A stretch of 64,000 bases of DNA from JAICMB01 sp963838885 (lineage in GTDB: Bacteria > Acidobacteriota > Terriglobia > Bryobacterales > Bryobacteraceae): positions 62,001 to 126,000 of the forward strand of contig CAWITB010000011.1 in the NCBI GenBank assembly GCA_963838885.1, given 5' to 3'. Shown piece after piece: positions 44,278-54,534 of the stretch. The notes beneath the pieces are model-generated. The model was not told where the DNA came from and did no database searches. It was given only the letters and a program-made list of their open reading frames with translations. A program made the translations under genes and the position numbers. Position 1 is the first letter of the stretch. Each line of letters opens with the position of its first letter.

Positions 44278-44383
44278 TCTTGCTCCTCTCATCCAGACCA
44301 TTCTTCGCAATCCCACCGCCTCAAGTCGCGAAGAAAACGTAAAAAATCCGTAAAGGAGCAGAGGACCGAGAGCCAGACGGACG

Positions 44384-44625
44384 CTATCGAATCGCCACCA
44401 AAACCGTGTTGGAGATGACTCCTCCAACCGAGACAGACACGCTCGCAGTCGGTTTCGGCAAGCGATGGCGGTAACAGCACATTCACCTGATCCAATCCCG
44501 CAAAGGACCCCTGCTGACCGGCATAAGTCACCGGCACACTGATCCACTGTACGCTCGCAGTCGTAGAGCCTGCTCCCGCCGGGCCGAAGCCGGTTCCGAA
44601 CAGGACCAGAAACCTGCCCCGGCTG
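44384..44625 (-). pseudogene. Remnant of Solibacter-type C-terminal domain (TIGR03437-like)
   Basis: FLVLFGTGFGPAGAGSTTAS, then VPVTYAGQQGSFAGLDQVNVLLP, then after a frame shift ASVSVSVGGVISNTVLVAIR and a stop. This is the recognisable C-terminal domain of many large secreted Solibacter-type proteins. Everything N-terminal is gone. The piece lies directly upstream of the PEP-CTERM gene. Confidence 0.7.
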
Positions 44626-44640
44626 ACTCAATTAGATAGG

Positions 44641-45385
44641 TGTGAATATCATATCCGACGTGGTCTGCGCCCCGCCAGGGATGTTATGTTATGCAAGATG
44701 AGCCTGAACCGAGGTCTAAAAAAGAAGGATAAGGTCACCACCAAAGTCAATGGGAGGCGTCGCCGCGCTGGGCCACCCGCGCACTGCCTCCCTGTCGCTG
44801 ACCGCTTACCTCCAGCATCATTCCGCCGACGCTGACTTTTCATCCGCCCTGGTGCGTCCAGTCGGGCGTCGTCATCATTCCCAACAATTTTAGAAAACTG
44901 TAACTATATATCTCAACAACTTACCCGTTCCCCCCGCCGCCCTCCTTGCGCCACCCGTTGTACTATTCGATCGTGAGCCGGGCTGATAACCCGGCGCAAC
45001 CCTGTAAGGTGAGGGAAAAATAGGTTGGCCAACCGAATTCACCTACTGAGAAACCGGCCCGCGGGCAACCCACAAACATGGGGATGCGCACATCGAAACG
45101 CGGAGAACCGGTGGAGGCCCTCCCGGCGGCCAATCATGAAATTGCCGCCGACAACGAAGCTTGGAATCGGAAGAGAGGTCTGCGGGAATGGGCAATGCGT
45201 CCTGTACCCCGTCTAGCGCTTCTGGAAGAGCACTGCCAAATCGTAGTTGGTAAGCCTTCATCCAATGTGGAAATAGGGCGCCTCGGCCGGTTCGGAAATC
45301 GAATCGGCCGGGGGTCAAGCTGTTCTCAATCTTTTCTGAAAACGCGCGGCGCCGAATTGCGCCCGCGCGCCCCATCCAACCCCAG
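44641..45385. other. Gene-poor region, possible structured RNA remnant
   Basis: No coding frame here has family similarity. At 44974-45030 the DNA reads GCCGGG-CTGATAA-CCCGGC, a perfect hairpin, followed by CCCTGTAAGGTGAGGG and AGGTTGGCCAACC, a second self-complementary stretch. The order of these elements reminds me of the 5' domain of bacterial group II introns, but no reverse-transcriptase frame follows, so at most a remnant. This is a weak suggestion. Confidence 0.25.
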
Positions 45386-48300
45386 CTAGAAAATGTGAAA
45401 TACTTTGAAGCCGAGCTGGCATTGCCGCGGGAAGTTCGATTGCCCGAGCGACACGAGTCCGAACTGTGTGCTGGTCGGGTCCGTGTTCGGGCCGCCCCGG
45501 ATCACGCTATTGAAAACGTTGAACGCCTCGAAGCGAATCTCGCCGTTGAAGCGTTCATAAGCGATAAATTTCTTGACCAGCGACATGTCCCACGACGGAG
45601 CCCAGGGATTGCGCAGATTCGGAGACCGCAGCGGGTTGGTGCGCAGCGTGATCGTCGTATTGGCGATCTGCTGCCATACGGGATTAGAGCAGCCCGTGAC
45701 GAAGCCGTTATTCGCGGCGTTCGGCATACGCGTGGTTCCGTTCGAGAGCAGTTCGCAGGTGTTGAAATACTCGCCGTAGGTGGCATTGCTGATCACCGGG
45801 TTTCCGATCAGGTTGAAGTTGCCGGGCAGGTTCATCGGCGTGCCGGTCTGCATTACGCCAAGCAAGTTGTACTCCCAGCCGCCGATCAGTAGATTGAGGC
45901 CGTGTCCCACATTGTTTCCGAACCGGCGGCCGCGGCCGAAGGGGAACTGGTAAACGCCGCTGAACGCGAAACGATTCGGGACGGTCGGTAGCGGCTAGCG
46001 TCTTCGACGGCCTGGGATCCTGATTATTCAGGAACGCGAGAGCTTCGATTTGTTTCGAGAAGGTGTAGGCGGCATCGGCGACCAGTCCCTTGCTGAAGCG
46101 CTTTTCGACGTTGATCTGGAGCGAGTCGTACCACAGGCGGCCGACGGATTCTTCGCCCTCCATGACGGCCGTGAATTGCGGATACGGCAGCAGCAACTGT
46201 CCGCGCGGAACCGTGGCGCCGTTGAGCGACGTTCCGGGAAGCAGACCGGCAAAGGGATTCGGCACGGCCTGGGTCAGGAAGCTGGGGTTCTGTTGCGCCA
46301 CCGCCAGTTGTGACAGCGAGAGGACGTTGAGGTTGCGCGCGCCGCCGGTTTGGTTGTCGTTGGTGTTGATATCGTGACTGCGGCTGCCGACGTACTCGAC
46401 ATCGATGACGGTGTTGAACGGTAATTGACGCTGCAAGCCGGCCGAGTACGACCAGACATACGGAATGTCGCGGTCGGGGTTGTTGAAGATGATGCTTTGG
46501 CCGAGAAATGTGTTCAGGCCCGCGGCGGCGCCGGTGGGCGCGATGAGACCGTTGGGATAGGGATTGCTCAGCGTGTTGATGGGAAGATACTGGCTGATGC
46601 CGCCGCCGGTCGTGGCGATGAAAGGCGTATTCGAAGCGAAGCCGGCCGATCCGCCGTAGGCCGCCTCGGGCAGAAAGAAGCGTCCGATGCCTCCCCGCAA
46701 CACGGTCTTGTCGTTAAGCCGGTAGGCGATGCCGAAGCGCGGTTGTATTTCGTTATAGCGCGTGTTGAAGGCCCCGCTGGGCTGTCCGTTCTGTCCCGCG
46801 AAGAGAAGGCCGCCGGCCAGGTTGGCGCAGGCTGGGCAATCGCTCGGATTGGCGCTCTTGACCTGCGGGTTGGAGGCTAGCGGGCTCGGCGTATAGTAGG
46901 CGAAGCCGCGATTCATCTGGTTGTAGCGCTCCGCGGGCGCCCCTTCGATGTCGTAGCGCACGCCGAGATTCAGCGTCAGCCGGCTGCTGACGCGAAAGTC
47001 GTCCTGCAAATACAGGCCCCAGTATTGCCAGTGAAAGGCCAGCTGTGGCGTGTATTGCAGAACGCTGCTGCTGGAGGTGCCGTTATTGGGCACGCCGAGC
47101 AGCAGCGCGGCCATGCCCACCCCGGTGCCATTCGAGAATTCGGGCAACTGCTGGGTAAAAGTGGAGTCGAAGCTGAAGTCGCCGGAGCCCCATAGGAAAC
47201 TGCCGCCCTTGGCGTCGGGGCGCAGATCCTGCAGCTCGAAGCCCGCCTTGATGGAGTGCTTGCCGCGGATCAGCGAAAGGCTCGGCTGGAAGCTCAGGTC
47301 GTTGGTCGTGTTCTGACTGGGATTGCGGGCGCCCCAGCTCGGGTAGCCGCTGACGTCGATGCGCGGCGGCTGATGAACGAACTGCTCCTGCACGAACGAT
47401 TGCGGGAAGCCGAGCTGCGTGATGTCGTAGCCGGTGACTTGCGTGCGATAGGCGGCCTGAATGAAACGCGTATAGCCGAAACGTATGTCGAGAATCGTGC
47501 TCGGCGTCAGGACCGTGAGGGAGTCGATCACGGCGTTGTCGTTGAGGCGGATGAGCGGGTCTTGCGCGTCCATGCCGGGTACCGGGAATCCGTTAGCGGT
47601 GTTGTCGAACTGGTTGCGGCGATTGTGGCCGTAACGGAAGAAGAGCCGCTCCTTTTCGCCCACCGATTGATCGACGCGTCCGATCCAGTTGCGGAAATGG
47701 TCCTGGCTGATATTGGGGCTGACCAGGTAGTTGTTGTTGACCGCGCCGGGAGGTCCGAAATTCGGCTTGGGGTAGGAATTCATGATCGCGGCGCCTACGC
47801 TGTTCCAGAGGCTCTGGGGGATTTGATTGTTGGGGAACTGCGCGCGGATGTACTGCGGGTTGCTCGAGCTGGATGCCTTCGTGGGATCGAAGTTGGGGTT
47901 CACCTGCGTCGTGTAGGGATTGTAGATATTTACGCCGGCCTGCGAGAAATCGCCCTGCCGCTCCGCCAGCGAGGGAACGCTGGTGAGCGTCACCATGGGA
48001 GCGTTCTCGATGTAATTCTCGACGCCGAACGAAAAGAAGGTTTTATTTTTTCCGTTGTAGACATGCGGGATCAGCACGGGACCGGTGATCTCGGTTCCGT
48101 ATTGATCGAGCGAATGGCCGCCCACGTTCTTGCCCGTCGCGGGGTCGACGGCGTAGCGCGGCGTCCCGTTGGCGTTCGCGACGATGTTGTTGGCGTCGAG
48201 CCAGTAGCGGCGCAGAAATTCGTAGCCCGTGCCGTGAAAATCGTTGGCGCCGGATTTCGTCGTGATATTAATGACTCCGCCGCCGGTGCGGCCGTATTGC

Positions 48301-49016
48301 GCGTCGTAGAAGTTCGTCATCACGCGGAACTCCTGCACGGCGTCGACGGTCGGAACCATCGCGATGTTGTTCACGGCGTGCGTGCGGTCGGTAGTCGTAT
48401 CGGTGATGGCGTTATCGGGCTGGCCATCGAGCAGAAAATTATTCGTCTGCTGCAGACCGCCGTTGATCGAGAAATTGATGTTATCCCCGTTATCGAAGGG
48501 ACGCGTGAACTGCGGGTTGCCGTTGAAGATGACGCCCGGCGTCAGATTGGTGAAGTTGATGGGATTGCGGCCGTTCAGCGGCAGTTGCGTCACGCGAACG
48601 TTATCGATCACTTCGCCGCGGTCGGCGGTCGTTTCATCCACAAGCGGCGGCGCCGCCGTGACCGTGACGTTTTCGCTTACCGCGCCGACCTGCATCTCGA
48701 AATTCGCGGTGACCTTTTCGTTGACGCGCACTTCGACGTTCTCGCGAATCTCTTCCTTAAACCCCGGAGCCTCCGCCGTGACAATGTATTTTCCGGGTAT
48801 GAGAAAGGGCGCGGAGTAATCGCCCGCGGCTGATGTGGCGACGACGGACTGTTCGTTCGTCGCGATATTTTTCACTGTTACCTTGGCGTCGGGAATGCCT
48901 GATCCAGTGGGATCCGTGACGCGGCCATTAATGGTGCCGCGGAATTCCTGCGCAAAAGCGCTCGCCAGCAATAGCGCGAACGCAACGATCGAAGACGGCA
49001 CGCGACGGAGCGTCAT
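45386..49016 (-). pseudogene. TonB-dependent receptor, Oar-like, one frameshift
   Basis: A ~1200-residue receptor. Signal peptide MTLRRVPSSIVAFALLLASA, carboxypeptidase-regulatory-like domain (GTINGRVTDPTGSGIPDAKV), plug (VTQLPLNGRNPINFTNLTPG, AVQEFRVMTNFYDAQYGRTG, GVINITTKSGANDFHGTGY) and barrel are in one frame to about 45985. There the frame is broken (ATDRPES, then NRFAFSGVYQFPFGRGRRFG in the next frame), and the last 190 residues end LGFKVFHIF. AAGGAG before the start at 49016 is a good ribosome binding site. A single base could restore it, so a sequencing error is possible. It is divergent from the M28 peptidase gene with 153 bp between starts. Confidence 0.85.
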
Positions 49017-49169
49017 CGCAAACTCCTTTTTCCTGTACTCACCCCTGAAAGGGAGGGTCGAAGCAATCGGCAGGTCAGCCTGCTACTTCAGATATATCGT
49101 GCTTGTGACGCCCCGTGTCAAGCTCAAGGTCGCTGCCCCGCTCCCGGCCCATGTCGACATAATAGAGAC

Positions 49170-50786
49170 GTGCGAATTTCACGAACGCTCCTCCTCGTTT
49201 CATTTCTTGTAAGCGCGCAGACCGCCGATATCCAGGCGAACAGGATTCGCGCGCACGTGAAATTTCTGTCGAGCGATCTGCTGGAGGGCCGCGGCGTGGG
49301 CACGCGCGGCGGCGAGCTTGCGACCGAGTACATCGCCACGCAGTTTCAAGTGCTGGGCGCGAAGCCCGCGGGCGCCGATAGAACCTATTTCCAGCCCGTG
49401 CCGTTGATCGGCATCACGACGGAGCCGGGTGCGTCGCTATCGGCGCAAGCGTCAAATGGCAAGTCCGTATCCTTCCGCTGGCTGGACGATTTCGTCGGCG
49501 CCAATGAGCAACAGACCGCCGAAGATCGCTTCGACGCCGATGCGATTTTCGTGGGACACGGCATCTCCGCGCCGGAGTTCCATTGGGACGACTACAAAGG
49601 CGTCGACGTCCGCGGCAAGGTGCTGGTGTTGTTCACGAACGAGCCGCCGTCCGAAGATCCGAAATTTTTCGGCGGCCGCGCTCTGACGTATTACGGCCGC
49701 TGGACCTACAAGTACGAAGAGGCCGCGCGGCGCGGTGCGCGCGCGGTCCTGATTGTTCACACGACCCCGACGGCGGGCTATGGGTGGGGCGTCGTGCGCG
49801 GTTCCTGGAGCAAGGAAGACCCCCAGGTGAAACTCGCGCCGGACCAGCACGCGCTGGCGCTGGCCGGCTGGATCACGCAGAGCGCGGGGGAACGGCTCTT
49901 TGCGATGGCCGGCAAGACCGTGAATGAAATGCTGGAGGCGGCGAACAGTCCCGATTTTCGGCCCATGCCGCTGGGCGTCCACATTCGCGTCAACATTCCA
50001 AGCAAAATACGCGAGATCGAATCGCGTAATGTCGCGGCCGTCGTGCCCGGCAGCGACGAGGATTTGAAATCGCAATACGTAGTCTTCACCGCGCACTGGG
50101 ATCACCTCGGCATCGGACCGGAGGTAAACGGCGACCGCATTTACAACGGAGCGGTCGACAACGCCACGGGCTGCGGTATTCTGCTGGAGTTGGCGCGCGC
50201 CTGGGCGGAGTTGCCCCGCAAGCCGCGCCGCTCGGCGCTGTTTCTGGCCGTCACCGCCGAAGAGGCCGGCCTGCGAGGCTCGGAGTATTACGCCGCGCAT
50301 CCGATTTTTCCACTGGACAAGACGGCCATCGATCTGAACTTCGATGCCTTTTATCCCTTCGGCCGCACCGCGGATATTTCGGTAACCGGGGCGGAGCGTA
50401 CCACTGCGTGGCCCATCGTGGAGCAGGCCGCGCGGCGCATGAACATCGCGATCAAGCCCGAAGCGCATCCCGAACAAGGGGACTACTATCGCTCCGACCA
50501 TTTCTCGTTCGCGCGCGCCGGCGTTCCGTCGTTTTCCATTTCGTTAGGAAGCCAGTTCGCGGGCAAGCCCGCCGGTTATGGCGAGCGGATCTTTCAAGAG
50601 TTCAACGAGAAGCATTATCACCAGCCCTCCGACGAATATCGCGAAGACTGGAATTTCGACGGCATGGTGGAGGCGGCGCAGTTCGGGTTTCTCATTGGGA
50701 TGGACGTGGCGAACCAGCGCAATCTGCCGACGTGGCGCGCCGGGGATGAATTCTTGCCCGCGCGGGAGAAGAGCGGCGTGCGGTAG
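49170..50786 (+). CDS. M28 family metallopeptidase with PA domain
   Basis: A 538-residue secreted aminopeptidase-like enzyme. A short signal (MRISRTLLLVSFLVSA) is followed by a protease-associated insert (DVRGKVLVLFTNEPPS) near 130-200 and the zinc catalytic core: AHWDHLG, AVDNATGCGILLELA, AVTAEEAGLRGSEYY, NFDAFYPFG and KHYHQPSDEYRED, which provide the expected His, Asp, Glu-Glu, Asp and His ligands. The start is GTG at 49170. The product likely digests peptides in the periplasm. It is divergent from a TonB receptor, a layout that could couple uptake and peptide breakdown; this is inference. Confidence 0.9.
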   Translation: MRISRTLLLVSFLVSAQTADIQANRIRAHVKFLSSDLLEGRGVGTRGGELATEYIATQFQVLGAKPAGADRTYFQPVPLIGITTEPGASLSAQASNGKSVSFRWLDDFVGANEQQTAEDRFDADAIFVGHGISAPEFHWDDYKGVDVRGKVLVLFTNEPPSEDPKFFGGRALTYYGRWTYKYEEAARRGARAVLIVHTTPTAGYGWGVVRGSWSKEDPQVKLAPDQHALALAGWITQSAGERLFAMAGKTVNEMLEAANSPDFRPMPLGVHIRVNIPSKIREIESRNVAAVVPGSDEDLKSQYVVFTAHWDHLGIGPEVNGDRIYNGAVDNATGCGILLELARAWAELPRKPRRSALFLAVTAEEAGLRGSEYYAAHPIFPLDKTAIDLNFDAFYPFGRTADISVTGAERTTAWPIVEQAARRMNIAIKPEAHPEQGDYYRSDHFSFARAGVPSFSISLGSQFAGKPAGYGERIFQEFNEKHYHQPSDEYREDWNFDGMVEAAQFGFLIGMDVANQRNLPTWRAGDEFLPAREKSGVR

Positions 50787-50788
50787 CT

Positions 50789-52207
50789 GTGGAGGTGATC
50801 GGCTTGGACCGGCAGTTTGCGATTTTCCTGCCGCTTTGCGCTGTTATTCTCTTATTCGCGCTGTTTGTTCCCGGCTTCATCGGCATGGCCAATAATGGCG
50901 ATTTCCCGAAAGTCGCTGGGCCGCTGTGCATGGGTGGCGCCGACAACGGCGCGGACAATTTCGTTTACTTCGAGCCGGATTATCTGCGCGGCCCGAAGTA
51001 CTGTTACGATCCCAAAATGCCATCGTCCGAGATCGCGGTAGCGTGGCTCGCGTCCTCGCTGGAGCGCATCGCGGGCGACCCGCGACGTTTCGATATACGC
51101 TGGATCGGAGCGCTTCACGCCGCCCTATTCTTCGCGTTTTACGGCGCCGTGCTGCTGCTATTGCGCTCCCTTGCCACCGTCCCGCGCATTGTCCTGTCGC
51201 TCGCCGCGCTGTGGATCTTCGCCGACATCGGAACGCTCGCATATTTCAATTCGTTCTATTCCGACACGGCGGCAATCTTGGGTGGTTTGATGGCGACGAT
51301 GCTGGCGATTCATGTGGCGATATCGCGCCAAAGGACCTGGCTGGCGCTGGCGTTGTTCGGAGCCGCCGCTCTGTTGTTCGTTACATCCAAGGGACAGCAC
51401 GGAGCGCTCGGATTCGTTCCCGCGGGCTTCGCCGCCGTGCTCGCGTGGAGAGCGCGCGACCTTCGCACGCGAACTGCCGCCGCCGTGGTCGCGGCGGCAG
51501 TCGCGGCCGCTTCCGTCTGGACGGTGGCCGCAACGCCCGCCTGGTACGAAGCTCAGGCCCGCTTCAACCTGATCTTCTTCTATCTCGCCAAGAACTCACC
51601 CAACCCCGCGCGGACGCTTCACGAGTTGGGGCTCAACGACAGCGATCTCCGCTACGTCGGCATGAATTCGTTCGTGCCCGGCGGCCCCATGGACGACCCC
51701 GCCTACAGTCAACGCTTCCGCGCGCGCAGCACTTACGGCGGCGTACTGCGTTTCTACGCGCGCAACCCTTCGATCGCCTTGGGCGAGCTGTGGCGCGTCA
51801 TGCGGGAGGAAGCCTGGCAGCGCCGTCCCCAGAACCTCTCCAATTTTCCCCGCTCCTACGGCCGGCCCGCGGGAGCGAGAAGCGAACGATTCGCTTCCTG
51901 GAGCGCTCTGCGAAGCCGGCTTTTCCTCCTCTGGCCCGCTCACGCTATTGCATGGTATGCGCTGCTCCTCTTCTCTTCTCCGTTACTCGCGCGTCGAAAT
52001 AAATCTCCTCTGCGTCGCGCCTTGGCGTGGACCATTTTCGCGCTGGCCTTTATGGGCGCAGCGGAATTCGCAATCGCATCGCTAGCGGATGCCTGCGAGA
52101 CCTACCGTCACCTCTTGATGTTCCACGTCTTCACGGACGCGACCATTTTTCTCGCCGCCGTCTACGCCGCGACGCCGCCTTACTCCGGCAGCGCGAAGGT
52201 GATCTAA
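50789..52207 (+). CDS. Polytopic membrane protein of unknown function
   Basis: A 472-residue protein with about ten hydrophobic helices, starting with FLPLCAVILLFALFVPGFIGM. A loop with several charged and aromatic residues (FPKVAGPLCMGGADNGADNFVYFEPDY) follows, then ALWIFADIGTLAYFNSFYSD. The D/F-Y pattern and size recall glycosyltransferase-type (GT-C-like) or lipid-flipping membrane proteins, but no motif proves it. The start is GTG at 50789, two bases after the peptidase stop, so the two genes are probably co-transcribed. Its 3' end overlaps the convergent PQQ dehydrogenase. Confidence 0.7.
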   Translation: MEVIGLDRQFAIFLPLCAVILLFALFVPGFIGMANNGDFPKVAGPLCMGGADNGADNFVYFEPDYLRGPKYCYDPKMPSSEIAVAWLASSLERIAGDPRRFDIRWIGALHAALFFAFYGAVLLLLRSLATVPRIVLSLAALWIFADIGTLAYFNSFYSDTAAILGGLMATMLAIHVAISRQRTWLALALFGAAALLFVTSKGQHGALGFVPAGFAAVLAWRARDLRTRTAAAVVAAAVAAASVWTVAATPAWYEAQARFNLIFFYLAKNSPNPARTLHELGLNDSDLRYVGMNSFVPGGPMDDPAYSQRFRARSTYGGVLRFYARNPSIALGELWRVMREEAWQRRPQNLSNFPRSYGRPAGARSERFASWSALRSRLFLLWPAHAIAWYALLLFSSPLLARRNKSPLRRALAWTIFALAFMGAAEFAIASLADACETYRHLLMFHVFTDATIFLAAVYAATPPYSGSAKVI

Positions 52208-53767
52208 CGCCGCGCCGGAGGGCATCGTCACATACTGCCGCCCGCCCGTCATATAAGTGATCGGCGCCGTCACGAGGCGATTTCCGGTATTGATGCGCCA
52301 CAGATTTTTCCCCGTTCGCGCATCGAAAGCCATGAAGTAACCGTCTTCGTCGCCGGTAAAAATCAGGCCCCCGGACGTCGCCATCGTCCCGCCCCATGAC
52401 GGCCGGAAGAAACGAAATTCCCACTTCGATTCGCCAGTCGCGGGATCGATCGCTTTCAGCACGCCCCAGCGCTTCTCCTCATCCATGCCGCGCGCCATGC
52501 TGCCCCAGAACGGCTTGCCTTCGACATACACCGGCGGCGAGAGATAAAACACGTCGCACGCCTCGAAATACGTGAAATAAAACCAGCCGGTCTTGGGGCT
52601 GTACGACGGCGCCATCCAGTTCGATCCGCCGCCGAGGCCGGGACAGACGCGCGCGCCCTCGGCCGTCGGCTCGCTCCCGGAGTTGAGCACCGGTCTGCCT
52701 TTGACGTCGATTTCCTTCGCCCAGGTCTGCCGCTCAAACGGCTTCGCCATCAGGAACTCGCCCGTTTCCCGATCGAGCACATAATAAAACGCGTTGCGAT
52801 TCGCCTGCACCACCAGCTTTCGCTCGCGCCCTTGAAACTTCGCGTCGAGCAGCATGGGCGTCTCGCAAGCGTCCCAATCGTGCTGATCGTGCGGCGTGAA
52901 TTGATAATGCCACTTCAGCTTGCCCGTGTCCGCGTCGAGCGCCACCAGCGAGGCCGTATAAAGGTTGTCGCCCTTGCGCGATTCGCCGTACAAATCCGGA
53001 CCGGGATTGCCGATGCCCCAATACAGCAGATTCAACGCGGGGTCGTACGTGCCCGTCATCCAGGCCGCGCCGCCGCCGCGTTTCCAGGAATCGGCCAGCC
53101 ACGTGTCGCCGCCCGCTTCGCCTTTTCCCGGAACAGTCCAGAAGCGCCATACGCGTTTGCCGGTCTTCGCATCGTAGGCATCGACGAATCCGCGCACGCC
53201 GTATTCGCCGCCCGTCACGCCCACGATGACCTTGTCCTTGATTGCTAATGGCGCAAGCGTGGCCCCATGCGACTGTTCGTTCGGCGCCATCACCACTTCC
53301 CACACGCGGTGGCCCGTTTTTGCCTCCAGCGCCACGACATGGCCATCGGGAGTCACCATGAATAACGATCCATCGAGAATCGCAAGCCCGCGGTTCACGG
53401 TTCCGTTCGGGAGAATCGCCTTCTTCGGAATCGCGTACTTGTACATCCACAACTGCCGCCCGCTCCGCGCATCGAGCGCATAAGCGTAGCCGTTTGCGGC
53501 CGTGAGATACATGATGCCGTCGATCACCAGCGGAACGGTCTCGAAAGCCCCCGGCTGGCCAGTTTGAAACATCCAATCGACGCGCAAATTCCGCACGTTA
53601 CCGGTATTGATCTGGTCCAGCTCGCGATAGCGCGCCGCGCTGTAATCGCCCCAGTATGTCAGCCAGTTTTGCGGTTCCTTGCCGGCGTTCAAGATGCGCT
53701 CGAACGGAACGGGAGTTTGGCCGAGGCAAGCGCCGGCCGCGATCGCCGCAACGCAAAAAAACCTCAT
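52082..53767 (-). CDS. PQQ-dependent dehydrogenase (quinoprotein)
   Basis: A 561-residue periplasmic quinoprotein alcohol/aldose-type dehydrogenase: signal MRFFCVAAIAAGACLGQ, then eight-bladed propeller repeats (WLTYWGDYSAARYRELDQI, YALDARSGRQLWMYK, VWRFWTVPGKGEAGGDTW, LLYWGIGNPGPD, FTPHDQHDWDACETPMLLD, the latter with the likely catalytic Asp). It needs PQQ and calcium. The last conserved residues YVTMPSGAAL are followed by a probable one-base frameshift: the alternative frame gives ITFALPE and a stop at 52180, so the C-terminal ~30 residues as open here are likely spurious. The start overlaps the preceding cytochrome gene's stop by four bases: that cytochrome is the natural electron acceptor. 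Confidence 0.88.
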   Translation of the reverse strand: MRFFCVAAIAAGACLGQTPVPFERILNAGKEPQNWLTYWGDYSAARYRELDQINTGNVRNLRVDWMFQTGQPGAFETVPLVIDGIMYLTAANGYAYALDARSGRQLWMYKYAIPKKAILPNGTVNRGLAILDGSLFMVTPDGHVVALEAKTGHRVWEVVMAPNEQSHGATLAPLAIKDKVIVGVTGGEYGVRGFVDAYDAKTGKRVWRFWTVPGKGEAGGDTWLADSWKRGGGAAWMTGTYDPALNLLYWGIGNPGPDLYGESRKGDNLYTASLVALDADTGKLKWHYQFTPHDQHDWDACETPMLLDAKFQGRERKLVVQANRNAFYYVLDRETGEFLMAKPFERQTWAKEIDVKGRPVLNSGSEPTAEGARVCPGLGGGSNWMAPSYSPKTGWFYFTYFEACDVFYLSPPVYVEGKPFWGSMARGMDEEKRWGVLKAIDPATGESKWEFRFFRPSWGGTMATSGGLIFTGDEDGYFMAFDARTGKNLWRINTGNRLVTAPITYMTGGRQYVTMPSGAALDHLRAAGVRRRRGVDGGEKNGRVREDVEHQEVTVGLAGIR

Positions 53768-54534
53768 TTGATTCCGGCGGCCTTGTTCACTACGTCCGTT
53801 TTCTGTAACGAGCCACGAAGCGAATTCAGATATGCGAGCAGATTCCGCAGATCGTTCGCGGGAAGATTCTTGTACGCGGGCATCAGAGATGTATCCACCT
53901 CGCGTACCTCGCGCACTTCGTCCTTTTGAAACATGCGAAAATTCTGGCCGGCATCGCGCAATTGTACCGAGAACGTATCCTCGTTAATGCGGATGCCGCT
54001 CACGCGTGAGCCATCTTTTTTTACGACAACAACCCCGTGATACTCGTCCGGGATATCGGCGGACGGGTTCACCACCGACTCTCGGATATATTCAGTCGAA
54101 CGGGCCGCGCCGATTCTGCTCAGGTCCGGTCCGAACACGCTGCCTTCGCCGCCCACGCGATGACAACCGGCGCATCCATTGCGAGCGTAAACCTCGCGGC
54201 CCTTCGCCACATCGCCGGGAACATTCTGTTCCCGATGCACGCCTCTTGAAAGCTCCTTCAAATAGCCGGTAATCCGCGCCAGCTCTTCGGGCGTAAACTC
54301 GGAAAACGACGGCATGCTCGTTCCCGGCACGCCCTCGCGAATCACCGTCTCGATGGCATTGTCGGATTCCCCGTGCGCCAGCGGCGCCGAAACCAGATTC
54401 GGTCCGCGCCCTCCGCGGGCATCCGCCCCGTGACAAAACGCGCAGTTGGCGCGAAAGATCGCCCGGCCCTCAGCGGCCGGATCGGCCGTTTGCGCTGCGA
54501 GTGTCAACGGGATCAGAAGAATCGGCAATTTCAC
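53764..54534 (-). CDS. Diheme cytochrome c
   Basis: A 256-residue secreted protein: signal MKLPILLIPLTLAAQ, then two c-type haem domains with CAFCH (near residue 32) and CAGCH (near residue 122). Methionines in GTSMPSF and, further on, SLMPAYK are candidate axial ligands. The second half (GAARSTEYIRESVVNPSADI, VKKDGSRVSGIRINEDTFSV) resembles the haem-binding domain common in Planctomycete/Acidobacterial PQQ-cytochrome fusions. It overlaps the dehydrogenase start by four bases, so together they form an electron-transfer pair. Confidence 0.88.
   Translation of the reverse strand: MKLPILLIPLTLAAQTADPAAEGRAIFRANCAFCHGADARGGRGPNLVSAPLAHGESDNAIETVIREGVPGTSMPSFSEFTPEELARITGYLKELSRGVHREQNVPGDVAKGREVYARNGCAGCHRVGGEGSVFGPDLSRIGAARSTEYIRESVVNPSADIPDEYHGVVVVKKDGSRVSGIRINEDTFSVQLRDAGQNFRMFQKDEVREVREVDTSLMPAYKNLPANDLRNLLAYLNSLRGSLQKTDVVNKAAGIK

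Noticed and set aside
45078..45389. 103-codon plus-strand ORF
   Set aside because: No ribosome binding site and no domain; lies in the hairpin-rich noncoding-looking stretch.
47256..48833. 525-codon plus-strand ORF
   Set aside because: Antisense to the third TonB receptor; long only because of GC content.
49452..50501. 349-codon minus-strand ORF
   Set aside because: Antisense to the M28 peptidase, which has all its catalytic motifs in frame.
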